From: Deltaproteobacteria bacterium
GTDB lineage: Bacteria > Desulfobacterota > Desulfobacteria > Desulfobacterales > Desulfosalsimonadaceae
Assembly (NCBI GenBank): GCA_024280875.1
Contig: JAJRPH010000438.1
Location: 1-13,886 of the forward strand
Direction of reading: 5' to 3'
DNA length: 13,886 nucleotides
Shown here: positions 1-6,991 of the stretch, in pieces
Layout: each line of letters opens with the position of its first letter
Numbering within the stretch: the stretch's first letter is position 1
The notes under the pieces: model-generated
Database searches by the model: none
Told to the model about the DNA's origin: nothing
What the model saw: only the letters and a program-made list of their open reading frames with translations
Program-made: the position numbers and the translations under genes

Positions 1-1
1 A

Positions 2-3000
2 ATGATAACCATTCAATTCATTCCAGGTACTGCGGACAGCATAGAGATGATCGCAACGCCCGGAAATCTGACCGCAGACGGTATCAGTCAAAGCCAGATT
101 CTGATTATTGTCAAGGATATAAATGATAATCCGGTCAGTGGCGAAACCGTCACATTGCGGTTTGCTGAAACCGGAACAGGCACACTGAGTGCTTTTACAA
201 TTACAACGACCAACGGCCAGACAACAGTGACTTTTACTGCACCTTCTTCGGTGCCGAGTGGAAACCGGACGACCATTCTCGCGGAAACGACGAATGGTGC
301 ATCTGGCTCTGTTGATATTACATTAATTGGGCCGCAAATAGCAGGAATTGCCTTGACGGCTGAACCGGAAAACCTTCCGGCAGATGGTCTTTCCCAGGCT
401 TTAATTACCGCAACCTTGACACAGGCTGGCGGCGGAACCGTTCCGGACGGAACTTTGGTTGATTTTACAATTGTTGATGGGGGCGGATCGTTTGCTTTTG
501 GAACTGTGTCAGCTTCAACTCAGGCGTCTACGTCTGGAGGCATCGCGATTGCCACATTGTCCAGCGGGTTGATACCTGAAATAGCAACAATTCAGGCTGT
601 TTCAGGAGGGCGAATTGCTGAACTTGAAATTGAATACACTGCCGGCAGCGTGACCGTGACGATAATTCCCAATTCCATTTTGGGAACCGGGTCTGAAACA
701 TCGAGGGTAACCGTTGAAGTAACAAACGCCGCCGGTGATCCGGCCACCGGTGATGTGTCATTGGCGGTTGATGATCTGAGTCTGGGAACAATTGAGTTAC
801 CAGATTCTGTAACGCTTGTTGACGGTGATGCGGAATTTACATTCATCGGAGAGTCTGTAGGAGGCACGGCCACGTTGACCGCCATCTGGGATCCAGACGG
901 AACACCGAACAACGGTGATGAGGTTTCTGGGGCTGCGGAAATCGATATTCAGGCACCGCCTGCGTTTATCGAAGTGGCGGACGGGTTTCCTGATCCCACA
1001 TCCATCAATATCCGGGGCACCGGCGGACAGTCAACCTCTTTGATTGTGCTTGATGTCAAGGATTTGTCCGGAAACCCAGTGGCAGACGGTTACCGGGTGG
1101 ATTTTAACATATTAGATGGCCCCAATGGAGGGGAAGCCATTGAACCGGTTTCTACCACAACATCCAACGGCCAGATTTCCACGATATTGCGCAGTGGATT
1201 TAAATCCGGGCCGGTGAGTGTCAAGGCCACGTATTATTTTGACACCAATGTCTGGACGATTACCAGTCAGATTGCTATTGGCGCCGGCCCGCCAGTGGGT
1301 GAGGAATTTGGCATTTTTGCTGCGTATCTCAATGTTTCCGGCCTTGAAATTGCTAATCTTATTGACCAGATATCTGTAAATGTGGGTGATATTTATGGTA
1401 ATGCTGTGCCGGACGGAACAGTAATATCCTTTAAAACATACAATACCGGTGGATTTATTGATCCTGAAAACGTTAATACTGTTGGCGGCGTGGCAAGCAG
1501 TGAGCTGCATTCCTCCGGGAGCGGTACCGGTACCATTCCGGCTCAGGGATTTTTAACGGTAACCGCCGAAGCCAACAACGGCGGACGGACTACCCATACG
1601 AATTGCATTGAAGTGGACCCGAATAATTCCAATATTATGTATGTGGGGGTTGATGGCGGCGGCGTTTACAAAACAACCAACCAGGGGGCGAGCTGGACCA
1701 ATGTTAGCCGTTCCAGCACGCAGGCGGGGCAGAACTTTATTTCTTCCTATGTCAATGATATCGCCGTAAAACCGGATAATTCGGATGTCGTATATGCAGC
1801 GACCGGTTATCTCGGCGGAGGTAATATTTATCGCAGTGTGGATGCCGGTATTACCTGGCGAAGCGATGATGTGGAAGAATGGAATGGCTTATTAAGCCTT
1901 GGCAGTGCGGTATTGACAATTATTGTTGATGAAACCGGCGGTGATGGCAGTTATGTCTGGGCTGGTACGGATGGTATGGGCGCGATTTTCGCTCCGGATG
2001 GTGAGACCTTCCAGTGGGGCGGATTTATGGAAAGTCCGGGTAATCAGACAGGAGATATAATCTATTTAAGTGGCGGTGTTGCTGGTGACGCATATATTGA
2101 TGTTAATTCATTCACGCCATGGGCTACGACAAAAACGGAGATATGGACCGTTACCTATGTGGATCCAGACCCGATAGTGACGGACAGGCAGATAAATACG
2201 GTTGCCACTAGTCTGATCGGAAGTTTTGTCTTTATTACCCTTAATTACAGCACGGAAGAATGGACCGCCACTTATGTGGTGGATTCCACAACCACAAGTT
2301 CATTAGTTGATACCAGGGCCGGATATATTAGCGATGTATATTCAACCACGCCCAACATAGATTCTGGTGATCCAGTCGAAACATGGACCCTGACCTGTAT
2401 TGATAATACAAATACGGATGAAGAAATTTTTACTGTTGAAAGTGATCTTAACCCTGGAGGAGTGTATCCGGCAGCCGTGGTTGCTATACCTTATACTCAG
2501 GATGACATCAATTTTACAATTAACAAACTCGCTACCGGCTTGCCGTATGCATTTGCCACTGCGGGTGATCCGGGTGGACCGGATGTGTTCACAATTACAG
2601 TGGATCCTTACTGGGAGGTTCAAGGTTCTCGGTCCGGTCTTCAGGGAAATACTGCTGAAACCGGGCTATCGTATTCTACTGACGGTGGTGAAATAACCTT
2701 TACCATTTCAGATATCACACGTCTGTATGATGCGGGTGATAAATTTACATTTACAGTGACCCAGTCAGATCCATATTGGAATGTTGTGGGCTCGGTATCC
2801 GGATTGCAGGACAATGAGGCTTTTACGAGTGCTTCCTATGTATCCGATAACCAGGAAGTTTCATTTACGATTATGCCGGGAACAAATTTTTTGGTGAACG
2901 GGGATTCCTTTTCGCTTGATGTCACGGAAAGCGGCCTTGGGTATGGCCGGATTGTCCGGGATATGGCCAAAGCATCCGGTTCCGGAGAATCTGCTATATT

Positions 3001-4279
3001 GTTTGCGGCCACTGCCACCGGTGTATTTAAATCCAATGATGGCGGTCAGATCTGGACGGAAGTTTCCAATTTTGCCGGAGACAATATTACAACAATTGCC
3101 GTGCACCCTGATGATACGGATACGATTTATGCCGGAACCCTGGAATCCGGAGTGTATTACACTACGGATGGCGGTACAAGCTGGATTCCCGTAACCGGTA
3201 ACGGGTTGGGTGCAGGCGTCAGCGCGACCGCGCCGGCGGCAGACACCAATAATACCGGCACTGGTATTATGAGCGAGGTTGACGTTAACGGTGAACCGGA
3301 TACGCAAACAGAAAACTGGACAGTGGTGTATAATTCTGGAGTGGTACCGGCTATTTTTGAGGTCTTCAGCAGTGTTTCTCCCGGCCCTCATCCGGATTAT
3401 GACATTACCACCGGGGGTTATACCATACCGGGTGTGTTGTCGTTCACTATTTCGGAAGGTTCGGTGCCGTTTGTAAATGGTGATACATTTACTTTTTCCA
3501 CCACACGGGATGCGGGAACGCACATCAAGGATCTATTGATCTATGCTGGCGGGGTTGGTGAGAATTATTTGTATGCAGTCACTTATTTCTTCGGGGCTCT
3601 GGAGCCCCACGCAGTAGGTAATGTTTACGGGTTAGACTTGCAGGGATCTGGCAACGATTACGCGCCTGGCGTCGGAGCAGTGTGGGAACAGGTCAATCCC
3701 GGACTTCCGGAATATGATCCCCCGGGAGATACGACTCTTTTTGCACAGCATGCTATGGCCATTGATAATCCGGCCAGTCCAAGTGCAATGTATATCGGGG
3801 GTGAAGGGATTCATTTTTACAAGGCTACAACGGATTTGGCAACTAAAGATCCCCAGTGGTTTGCCAGTGAAAGTGGCTTTACCAACCTGATCATGTCGCG
3901 GATGCCGATTCTATTTACTGATGACTGTACAATGTCAGTTTATAAGGAAGTTGATGATTTCGATGGTGACGGCGAAAAAGATGATTATCAATTTAAAGTC
4001 TATATCGAAGATCCAAACGGGAACCCGCCGATAGAAGGTTCAAATTTTCACTTTGTCGAAAAATGTGGGGAGGATGAAACGGTAGTGGCCAATATTGATT
4101 ATCCGGATACATATATTCATCTGGGAACATTCCGGGATATTGCCGATCCAAGCACGGACATTCCATATGTCTATACTTTTATTGATGCTAGCTGTGAATA
4201 TATCTTTACATTTACCCCGACCTGTGGAACCGAAGCACCGGGGTGTTCCGGTGCTAACCAGAAAATCACGCTTTTTTAA
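2..4279 (+). CDS. Giant Ig-like (invasin/Big_1) and BNR/Asp-box repeat surface protein, 5'-truncated
   Basis: This is the 3' part of a very long extracellular-type protein; 1425 residues are visible. The first residues (ITIQFIPG) look like the last strand of an earlier Ig domain, so the real start lies upstream and no signal peptide can be seen. About five Ig-like domains of 90-110 residues follow (near 10-108, 111-215, 216-316, 319-430, 430-525), with Big_1-type phrases such as NPVSGETVTLRF and NPVADGYRVDF. From about 530 come BNR/Asp-box propeller repeats, with boxes at 557-565 (TNQGASW), 612-619 (SVDAGITW), 1011-1018 (SNDGGQIW) and 1054-1061 (TTDGGTSW), usually preceded by a D/P-rich IYAG or MYVG strand. 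Between and after the boxes sit repeated modules with Trp near 715, 754, 795, 871, 926 and 1106. The C-terminus (about 1305-1425) has several Cys and an acidic FDGDGEKDD stretch that may bind calcium. No sortase or autotransporter signal is visible. A role in adhesion or as cell-surface structure is inferred from domain type only. Confidence 0.85.
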   Translation: MITIQFIPGTADSIEMIATPGNLTADGISQSQILIIVKDINDNPVSGETVTLRFAETGTGTLSAFTITTTNGQTTVTFTAPSSVPSGNRTTILAETTNGASGSVDITLIGPQIAGIALTAEPENLPADGLSQALITATLTQAGGGTVPDGTLVDFTIVDGGGSFAFGTVSASTQASTSGGIAIATLSSGLIPEIATIQAVSGGRIAELEIEYTAGSVTVTIIPNSILGTGSETSRVTVEVTNAAGDPATGDVSLAVDDLSLGTIELPDSVTLVDGDAEFTFIGESVGGTATLTAIWDPDGTPNNGDEVSGAAEIDIQAPPAFIEVADGFPDPTSINIRGTGGQSTSLIVLDVKDLSGNPVADGYRVDFNILDGPNGGEAIEPVSTTTSNGQISTILRSGFKSGPVSVKATYYFDTNVWTITSQIAIGAGPPVGEEFGIFAAYLNVSGLEIANLIDQISVNVGDIYGNAVPDGTVISFKTYNTGGFIDPENVNTVGGVASSELHSSGSGTGTIPAQGFLTVTAEANNGGRTTHTNCIEVDPNNSNIMYVGVDGGGVYKTTNQGASWTNVSRSSTQAGQNFISSYVNDIAVKPDNSDVVYAATGYLGGGNIYRSVDAGITWRSDDVEEWNGLLSLGSAVLTIIVDETGGDGSYVWAGTDGMGAIFAPDGETFQWGGFMESPGNQTGDIIYLSGGVAGDAYIDVNSFTPWATTKTEIWTVTYVDPDPIVTDRQINTVATSLIGSFVFITLNYSTEEWTATYVVDSTTTSSLVDTRAGYISDVYSTTPNIDSGDPVETWTLTCIDNTNTDEEIFTVESDLNPGGVYPAAVVAIPYTQDDINFTINKLATGLPYAFATAGDPGGPDVFTITVDPYWEVQGSRSGLQGNTAETGLSYSTDGGEITFTISDITRLYDAGDKFTFTVTQSDPYWNVVGSVSGLQDNEAFTSASYVSDNQEVSFTIMPGTNFLVNGDSFSLDVTESGLGYGRIVRDMAKASGSGESAILFAATATGVFKSNDGGQIWTEVSNFAGDNITTIAVHPDDTDTIYAGTLESGVYYTTDGGTSWIPVTGNGLGAGVSATAPAADTNNTGTGIMSEVDVNGEPDTQTENWTVVYNSGVVPAIFEVFSSVSPGPHPDYDITTGGYTIPGVLSFTISEGSVPFVNGDTFTFSTTRDAGTHIKDLLIYAGGVGENYLYAVTYFFGALEPHAVGNVYGLDLQGSGNDYAPGVGAVWEQVNPGLPEYDPPGDTTLFAQHAMAIDNPASPSAMYIGGEGIHFYKATTDLATKDPQWFASESGFTNLIMSRMPILFTDDCTMSVYKEVDDFDGDGEKDDYQFKVYIEDPNGNPPIEGSNFHFVEKCGEDETVVANIDYPDTYIHLGTFRDIADPSTDIPYVYTFIDASCEYIFTFTPTCGTEAPGCSGANQKITLF

Positions 4280-4302
4280 GATTTACAGAGTTTTTTTTAT
4301 AA

Positions 4303-4347
4303 AAAGCCGGCGGGAAAGACTCCTCGCCGGCTTTGAATTTTTTATTA
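4303..4347 (+). terminator. Rho-independent terminator after the Ig/BNR gene
   Basis: A perfect 10-bp stem AAAGCCGGCG (4303-4312) / CGCCGGCTTT (4325-4334) with a 12-nt loop is followed by a T-rich tail (GAATTTTTTATT). It lies 24 nt past the stop codon at 4279 and separates this gene from ssb. Confidence 0.88.
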
Positions 4348-4386
4348 TGTTGCATGGCATGCTTTAATCTATTTGGAATTAGGGTT

Positions 4387-4415
4387 TTGACAATTTTTAT
4401 AAATTGATTTAAAAA
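4387..4415 (+). promoter_or_regulatory. Possible ssb promoter
   Basis: A consensus -35 TTGACA (4387-4392) is followed, after 17 nt, by the weak -10 TAAAAA (4410-4415) in a very AT-rich stretch upstream of ssb. The -10 is poor, so the exact element is uncertain. The position, after a terminator and about 90 nt before the start codon, is reasonable. Confidence 0.35.
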
Positions 4416-4500
4416 ATAAAAAGAATAAAATCGCTTATACGTATTAGAGGTATTCTCGTATTTTTTAAAACCGGTATGTAACTGAAAAGAAAGGATCAAA

Positions 4501-5016
4501 ATGGCACGTGGACTCAATAAAGTAATGCTGATTGGTCGACTGGGCAAAGACCCGGATGTTCGGTTTACTCAGAGCGGGATGGAGGTGGCCAATTTTTCAG
4601 TGGCGACCAGTGAGACATGGATGGATAAGTCCACGAATGAAAAAAAAGAGCGCACCGAATGGCACCGGATCGTGGCCTTTGGGAAACTGGGTGAAATCTG
4701 CGGCAAATACCTGAACAAGGGCCGGCAGGTCTACATTGAAGGCCGCCTTCAGACCCGGTCCTGGGAACAGGACGGCATCACCAAATATACCACGGAAATC
4801 GTGGCCAGTGACATGCAGATGCTGGATTCCAAAAATGCCGCCAGCGCCGGATCATATAATAATGAATCCGGTTATTCCAATCGGCAACAACAGACGCCGC
4901 AACAACAGTCGCCTCAACAACAGGCCTCCGGGCAGCAAGCCCAAACGACCGGGCCTTCCGGTATGCAGCAAGAGACTCCTCCCCCTGGGGGTTTTGATGA
5001 TGATATTCCGTTTTAG
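4501..5016 (+). CDS. ssb: Single-stranded DNA-binding protein
   Basis: SSB coats single-stranded DNA during replication, repair and recombination and recruits partner proteins through its C-terminal tip. The 171-residue protein starts with the typical [18 protein letters not shown] and carries an OB fold over about residues 1-110. It has [12 protein letters not shown] (Trp40) and [12 protein letters not shown] (Trp54), positions that match the DNA-stacking tryptophans of E. coli SSB, and [16 protein letters not shown] Gln/Pro-rich flexible linker (about 115-160) leads to the acidic tip DDDIPF, which is the conserved partner-binding end. The length fits the family (about 170-180). The ATG follows an AAAGGA Shine-Dalgarno at 4490-4495 with 5-nt spacing. 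The gene stands alone between a terminator and a repeat-filled gap. The linker contains a 15-bp tandem repeat, annotated separately. Confidence 0.97.
   Translation: MARGLNKVMLIGRLGKDPDVRFTQSGMEVANFSVATSETWMDKSTNEKKERTEWHRIVAFGKLGEICGKYLNKGRQVYIEGRLQTRSWEQDGITKYTTEIVASDMQMLDSKNAASAGSYNNESGYSNRQQQTPQQQSPQQQASGQQAQTTGPSGMQQETPPPGGFDDDIPF
4885..4929 (+). repeat. 15-bp tandem repeat in the ssb linker
   Basis: There are three consecutive 15-nt units, each starting CAACAACAG (4885, 4900, 4915). They encode [10 protein letters not shown] and QQQAS. The first nine bases are identical in all three units. The repeat lies in the disordered linker of SSB, where length changes in multiples of 15 nt would keep the reading frame. 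Confidence 0.85.
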
Positions 5017-5041
5017 CGGAGCTGCCCGTCTATTAAATTTT

Positions 5042-5339
5042 TTCTGGTTATAATGGATTTTGGGGAGAACGGATCACTGCTGCGAAGCAGCATGGTGTCA
5101 TAGCCTGGGGTTTTAATCCCAGGAAAGGTAATAAATAGAGTTTTGCCCCGAAGGGGCGAGGTATGGTTGGCAAACGAAAATATACCGCGCCCCTCCGGGG
5201 CGCTTCTCTTGATTTTTGACAACCTGGGGTTAAAACCCCAGGCTACGCAACCACACCCCTTCGGGGGTTACATAGGTCTTGGTTGATTGATGTTGTTTTT
5301 AATAATTTATTCAGACCCCAAAATCCGTTATAATCAGAA
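5042..5339. repeat. MITE-like nested palindromic element with 24-bp terminal inverted repeats
   Basis: The left end (5042-5065, beginning TTCTGGTTATAATGG) and right end (5316-5339) are inverted copies matching at 22 of 24 positions. Inside are paired palindromes. Arm B is 5101-5123 and B' is 5223-5245: inverted copies with 1 mismatch in 23, each itself a hairpin (CCTGGG...CCCAGG). C (GCCCCgaaGGGGC, 5145-5157) and C' (GCGCCCCtccGGGGCGC, 5187-5203) are flanked inward by GGTAT (5160-5164) and ATACC (5182-5186). Outer small hairpins are A (GCTGCgaaGCAGC, 5079-5091) and D (ACCCC/GGGGT, 5255-5268). The order is L-A-B-C-C'-B'-D-R, a palindrome of palindromes. No open reading frame looks real. The flanks are T-runs, so a target-site duplication cannot be defined. 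It probably is a non-autonomous mobile element or REP cluster; the family is not recognised. Confidence 0.72.
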
Positions 5340-5354
5340 TTTTTTTCATGATTA

Positions 5355-5424
5355 GCCGCAGATCGACGCAGATATAAAAATTTATCAAAAAAATCGTCTG
5401 CGTACATCCGCGTGCATCTGCGGC
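5355..5424. repeat. Imperfect inverted repeat, GCCGCAGAT/ATCTGCGGC type
   Basis: Arms at 5355-5373 (GCCGCAGATCGACGCAGAT) and 5406-5424 (ATCCGCGTGCATCTGCGGC) pair at 16 of 19 positions around a 32-nt AT-rich loop. It starts 15 nt after the MITE-like element and lies downstream of tatA. Repeats with this CCGCAGAT...ATCTGCGG wording recur in many genomes as dispersed intergenic elements (recalled, not checked). On the tatA strand the stem is not followed by a T-run, so it is not a classical terminator. Confidence 0.6.
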
Positions 5425-5507
5425 AAAAAAAGAAGTTTGGGGGTGTGGTTTAATTCAAGCGGTCGCCTGGATTTAAGATCGTCTTTGCTGAACTTTCTTA
5501 TCTGGCA

Positions 5508-5714
5508 TCAATCGTCTTTTTCGTCTTTTTTCGTCTCTCTGTTTTCGATTTTTTCCTGCTTTTCAGCCTCAGAATCTTCCTCAATCGTCGCTTTTTTAAA
5601 ATTTTTAATTCCTTTTCCCAAACCTGCGCCGATTTCCGGCAGCTTCCCTGCCCCGAATATGATCAGGATAATAACCAGTATAATGACCAGTTCCGGTATT
5701 CCAATGCCAAACAT
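5508..5714 (-). CDS. tatA: Sec-independent protein translocase subunit TatA
   Basis: TatA forms the pore-like part of the twin-arginine pathway, which exports folded proteins across the inner membrane together with TatB and TatC. The 68-residue protein starts [20 protein letters not shown], a short N-terminal membrane helix. It continues with the hallmark [23 protein letters not shown]: the FG hinge and amphipathic helix at about residues 20-42. The tail is highly charged ([22 protein letters not shown]). The short length and this tail fit TatA/E rather than TatB. The ATG is preceded by a strong Shine-Dalgarno, AAAGGGGGA, at 5719-5727 on the minus strand. No tatB or tatC lies nearby, so those genes must be elsewhere. 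A TTGACA promoter lies about 60 nt upstream. Confidence 0.95.
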   Translation of the reverse strand: MFGIGIPELVIILVIILIIFGAGKLPEIGAGLGKGIKNFKKATIEEDSEAEKQEKIENRETKKDEKDD

Positions 5715-5752
5715 CTTTTCCCCCTTTATATTGAAAGTCCAATTTTTTTTAT

Positions 5753-5782
5753 AGAATACGTTAAATCACTCGGGTGTGTCAA
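5753..5782 (-). promoter_or_regulatory. Probable sigma70 promoter of tatA
   Basis: On the minus strand a perfect -35 TTGACA (5777-5782) is followed after 18 nt by TATTCT (5753-5758). It would give a 5' leader of about 30 nt before the tatA start codon. A second TTGACA lies farther out at 5824-5829. Confidence 0.55.
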
Positions 5783-5990
5783 TCGTTTACCGATTCTGGG
5801 GATGTACGTAAATATAAAAAACTTGTCAAGTATAAACCGCTCTGCACTGAAGCGGATATTCAGCCGGACTTATGAGCCTGTCAATAAGGACATCATCGTG
5901 TCTCATTTATCTAGTGGTTGAACGGAAAACCCACCGGCAATAATTTGTTGGGTTTCGCCCTTTGGAATCTAAACTTGGCTAAACGGTTAA

Positions 5991-6059
5991 TTCTCGTAGG
6001 TTGGGTAGAGCGAAGCGAAACCCAACATGTCAGAGCGGGCTCTACCCAACCTACGAGAA
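5991..6059. repeat. REP-like stem-loop with perfect 20-bp arms
   Basis: TTCTCGTAGGTTGGGTAGAG (5991-6010) pairs perfectly, 20 of 20, with 6040-6059 around a 29-nt loop. The loop holds GCGAAACCCAACA (6015-6027), whose ACCCAA can also pair with TTGGGT at 6001-6006. An inverted copy of that 13-mer, TGTTGGGTTTCGC, occurs at 5946-5958. The GTTGGGTAGAGCGAAGCGAAACCCAAC wording, here split across the stem and loop, resembles widespread bacterial REP/BIME repeats linked to RAYT-type transposases. That link is recalled, not tested. Confidence 0.75.
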
Positions 6060-6148
6060 ATCGGGGTTTTCGTGCAGGCACTATCTATCAAAGAGAGACT
6101 TTTTTGCTTCACGGAGCTGGTAAATTGTATATTTTTAGAAATTAAAAA

Positions 6149-6316
6149 TGATGGCTTCGCAAAAAGTCCAAATTCTGTGTTGCGCTTCATCCTTCGTTTC
6201 TTCATGGTATGCTAAGTACAAATCATCACTCAGGATTTGCGCGCCTTGCCAATTTTTATGAGATTGGTGGAGCTTTTTTCTTTGCCATCGGAATCTGATT
6301 TTTTACGAGTTTGTCA
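6149..6316. repeat. Possible degenerate terminal-inverted-repeat element
   Basis: The left end TGATGGCTTCGCAAAAAGTC (6149-6168) resembles the reverse complement of the right end (6290-6316, reading TGACAAACTCGTAAAAAATC). About 16 of 27 positions match. Both contain TCGnAAAAA. The 168-bp interval has no credible gene. The similarity is weak and this could be chance in AT-rich DNA. Confidence 0.3.
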
Positions 6317-6323
6317 AAAATGA

Positions 6324-6800
6324 TTATTTTAGATTTGTTTTCCGGCCCCAGCTCCAGTTTTCATAATATTCCCAGCTGGCTATTTTATTCAGATGCCTGA
6401 TTTCACCATCCTTGGCCAGTAGGTTGGCGCGGATGATGTCTCCCACTGACAACATGCCGATGTACTTTTTTTTCTTTTTAATCAGGATATGTCGGATGTA
6501 GAGCCCTAAAAACTTTTCCTGCAGTTTGATAACGGGCGTATCATGTGCGGCTGAGATTAAGTCCGTCTTCATGTAATCGCCGATCCGGGCGGTTTTCGGG
6601 TCAAACCCGGGTTCCATTGTGTTTTTTAAATAATCACGCTCCGTCCAGATTCCCTTTATGGCCTCCTCATTGCTGATCAGAATGGCACCAATTTTATTTT
6701 TTACCATCAGCGAGACGGCTTCATAAATGGTACTATCCTCTGAAATCGTAACCATTTTAGGCATTTTTTTTTCTTTTAAAATGTCTTGAGCGGTTTTCAT
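6324..6800 (-). CDS. Two-CBS-domain protein
   Basis: This is a small stand-alone CBS-pair (Bateman) protein, which typically senses adenine nucleotides or similar ligands; its target is unknown. CBS1 spans about residues 14-63 (MVTISEDSTIYEAVSLMVKN, then GIWTERDYL at 50-58). CBS2 spans about 77-128 (YMKTDLISA, then GMLSVGDIIR at 115-124). The ends of both repeats (GI.TERD and G.LS..D) are the classic CBS signature. A basic run IKKKKKY sits inside CBS2, and the C-terminus is Trp/Tyr-rich (ASWEYYENWSW). The start is set at ATG 6800 because a perfect AGGAGG (6810-6815) lies 9 nt upstream. The in-frame TTG at 6809 directly abuts that Shine-Dalgarno and cannot be the start. This gives 158 residues. 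The gene is monocistronic and divergent from the thymidylate-synthase-like gene. Confidence 0.9.
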   Translation of the reverse strand: MKTAQDILKEKKMPKMVTISEDSTIYEAVSLMVKNKIGAILISNEEAIKGIWTERDYLKNTMEPGFDPKTARIGDYMKTDLISAAHDTPVIKLQEKFLGLYIRHILIKKKKKYIGMLSVGDIIRANLLAKDGEIRHLNKIASWEYYENWSWGRKTNLK

Positions 6801-6809
6801 TTTGGCCAA

Positions 6810-6815
6810 CCTCCT
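6810..6815 (-). promoter_or_regulatory. Shine-Dalgarno AGGAGG that fixes the CBS-protein start
   Basis: AGGAGG on the minus strand is spaced 9 nt from ATG (6798-6800). It rules out the upstream TTG codon at 6807-6809 as the start. Confidence 0.85.
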
Positions 6816-6862
6816 TTGTGGTGAGCATAAAAATGGATCAACATTAGGTGGTTATTAAAACA

Positions 6863-6891
6863 AGAATACTTTAAACAAATATAAATATCAA
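6863..6891 (-). promoter_or_regulatory. Possible promoter of the CBS-protein gene
   Basis: Minus-strand TTGATA (6886-6891) and TATTCT (6863-6868) are separated by 17 nt. They lie about 60 nt upstream of the start codon. The -10 hexamer is the same as in the tatA promoter call. Confidence 0.45.
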
Positions 6892-6898
6892 CTGTCCG

Positions 6899-6930
6899 TG
6901 CGGCAAGTCTGGTCGGCAAGTAAAAAACTT
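6899..6930. repeat. CGGCAAGT direct repeat, related to the window's 3' tail
   Basis: CGGCAAGT occurs at 6901-6908 and again at 6914-6921, followed by AAAAAACTT (6922-6930). The tail at 13851-13872 carries the same TGCGGCAAGTC and AAAAAACTT in the same order, but lacks the second CGGCAAGT between them. This suggests two copies of one small dispersed repeat. Confidence 0.4.
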
Positions 6931-6991
6931 TGGTTTGAAATAACGGCAGCTTGGATTAAGGGGGTAATTATTGAAAATATTATAGTATCAT

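Larger units (their letters stand above)
5715..6323. other. 609-bp gene-free gap with dispersed repeats
   Basis: The gap lies between the starts/ends of two minus-strand genes, tatA and the CBS protein. It holds the tatA promoter, a REP-like stem-loop (5991-6059) with a partial copy before it (5946-5958), and a possible repeat element at 6149-6316. Short open frames on both strands here cross the palindromes, lack Shine-Dalgarno sequences and show no recognisable protein, so I do not call them genes. In 5830-5940 I see nothing recognisable. Confidence 0.6.

Noticed and set aside
528..912. Minus-strand open frames inside the Ig/BNR gene (also 1112-1510, 2342-2623, 2861-3523, 3632-3814)
   Set aside because: They lie opposite a long coding frame with clear domains. 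Their translations show no recognisable family and no Shine-Dalgarno.
5013..5222. Minus-strand 69-codon frame inside the nested palindromes
   Set aside because: It consists of translated hairpin arms and has no protein-like features.
5355..5424. Terminator for tatA
   Set aside because: On the tatA strand the stem is imperfect and is followed by TAATCATG and an A-run, not a T-run.
5437..5754. Plus-strand 105-codon frame opposite tatA
   Set aside because: The minus strand encodes an unmistakable TatA with a strong Shine-Dalgarno. The Ser/Phe-rich frame is its shadow.
5918..6215. Short open frames on both strands between tatA and the CBS gene
   Set aside because: They run through the perfect inverted repeat 5991-6059, so the reading frames are a by-product of the palindrome. 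No ribosome site or family is seen.
6807..6809. TTG as start of the CBS protein
   Set aside because: It directly abuts the AGGAGG sequence, leaving no spacing. ATG at 6798-6800 has the right 9-nt spacing.
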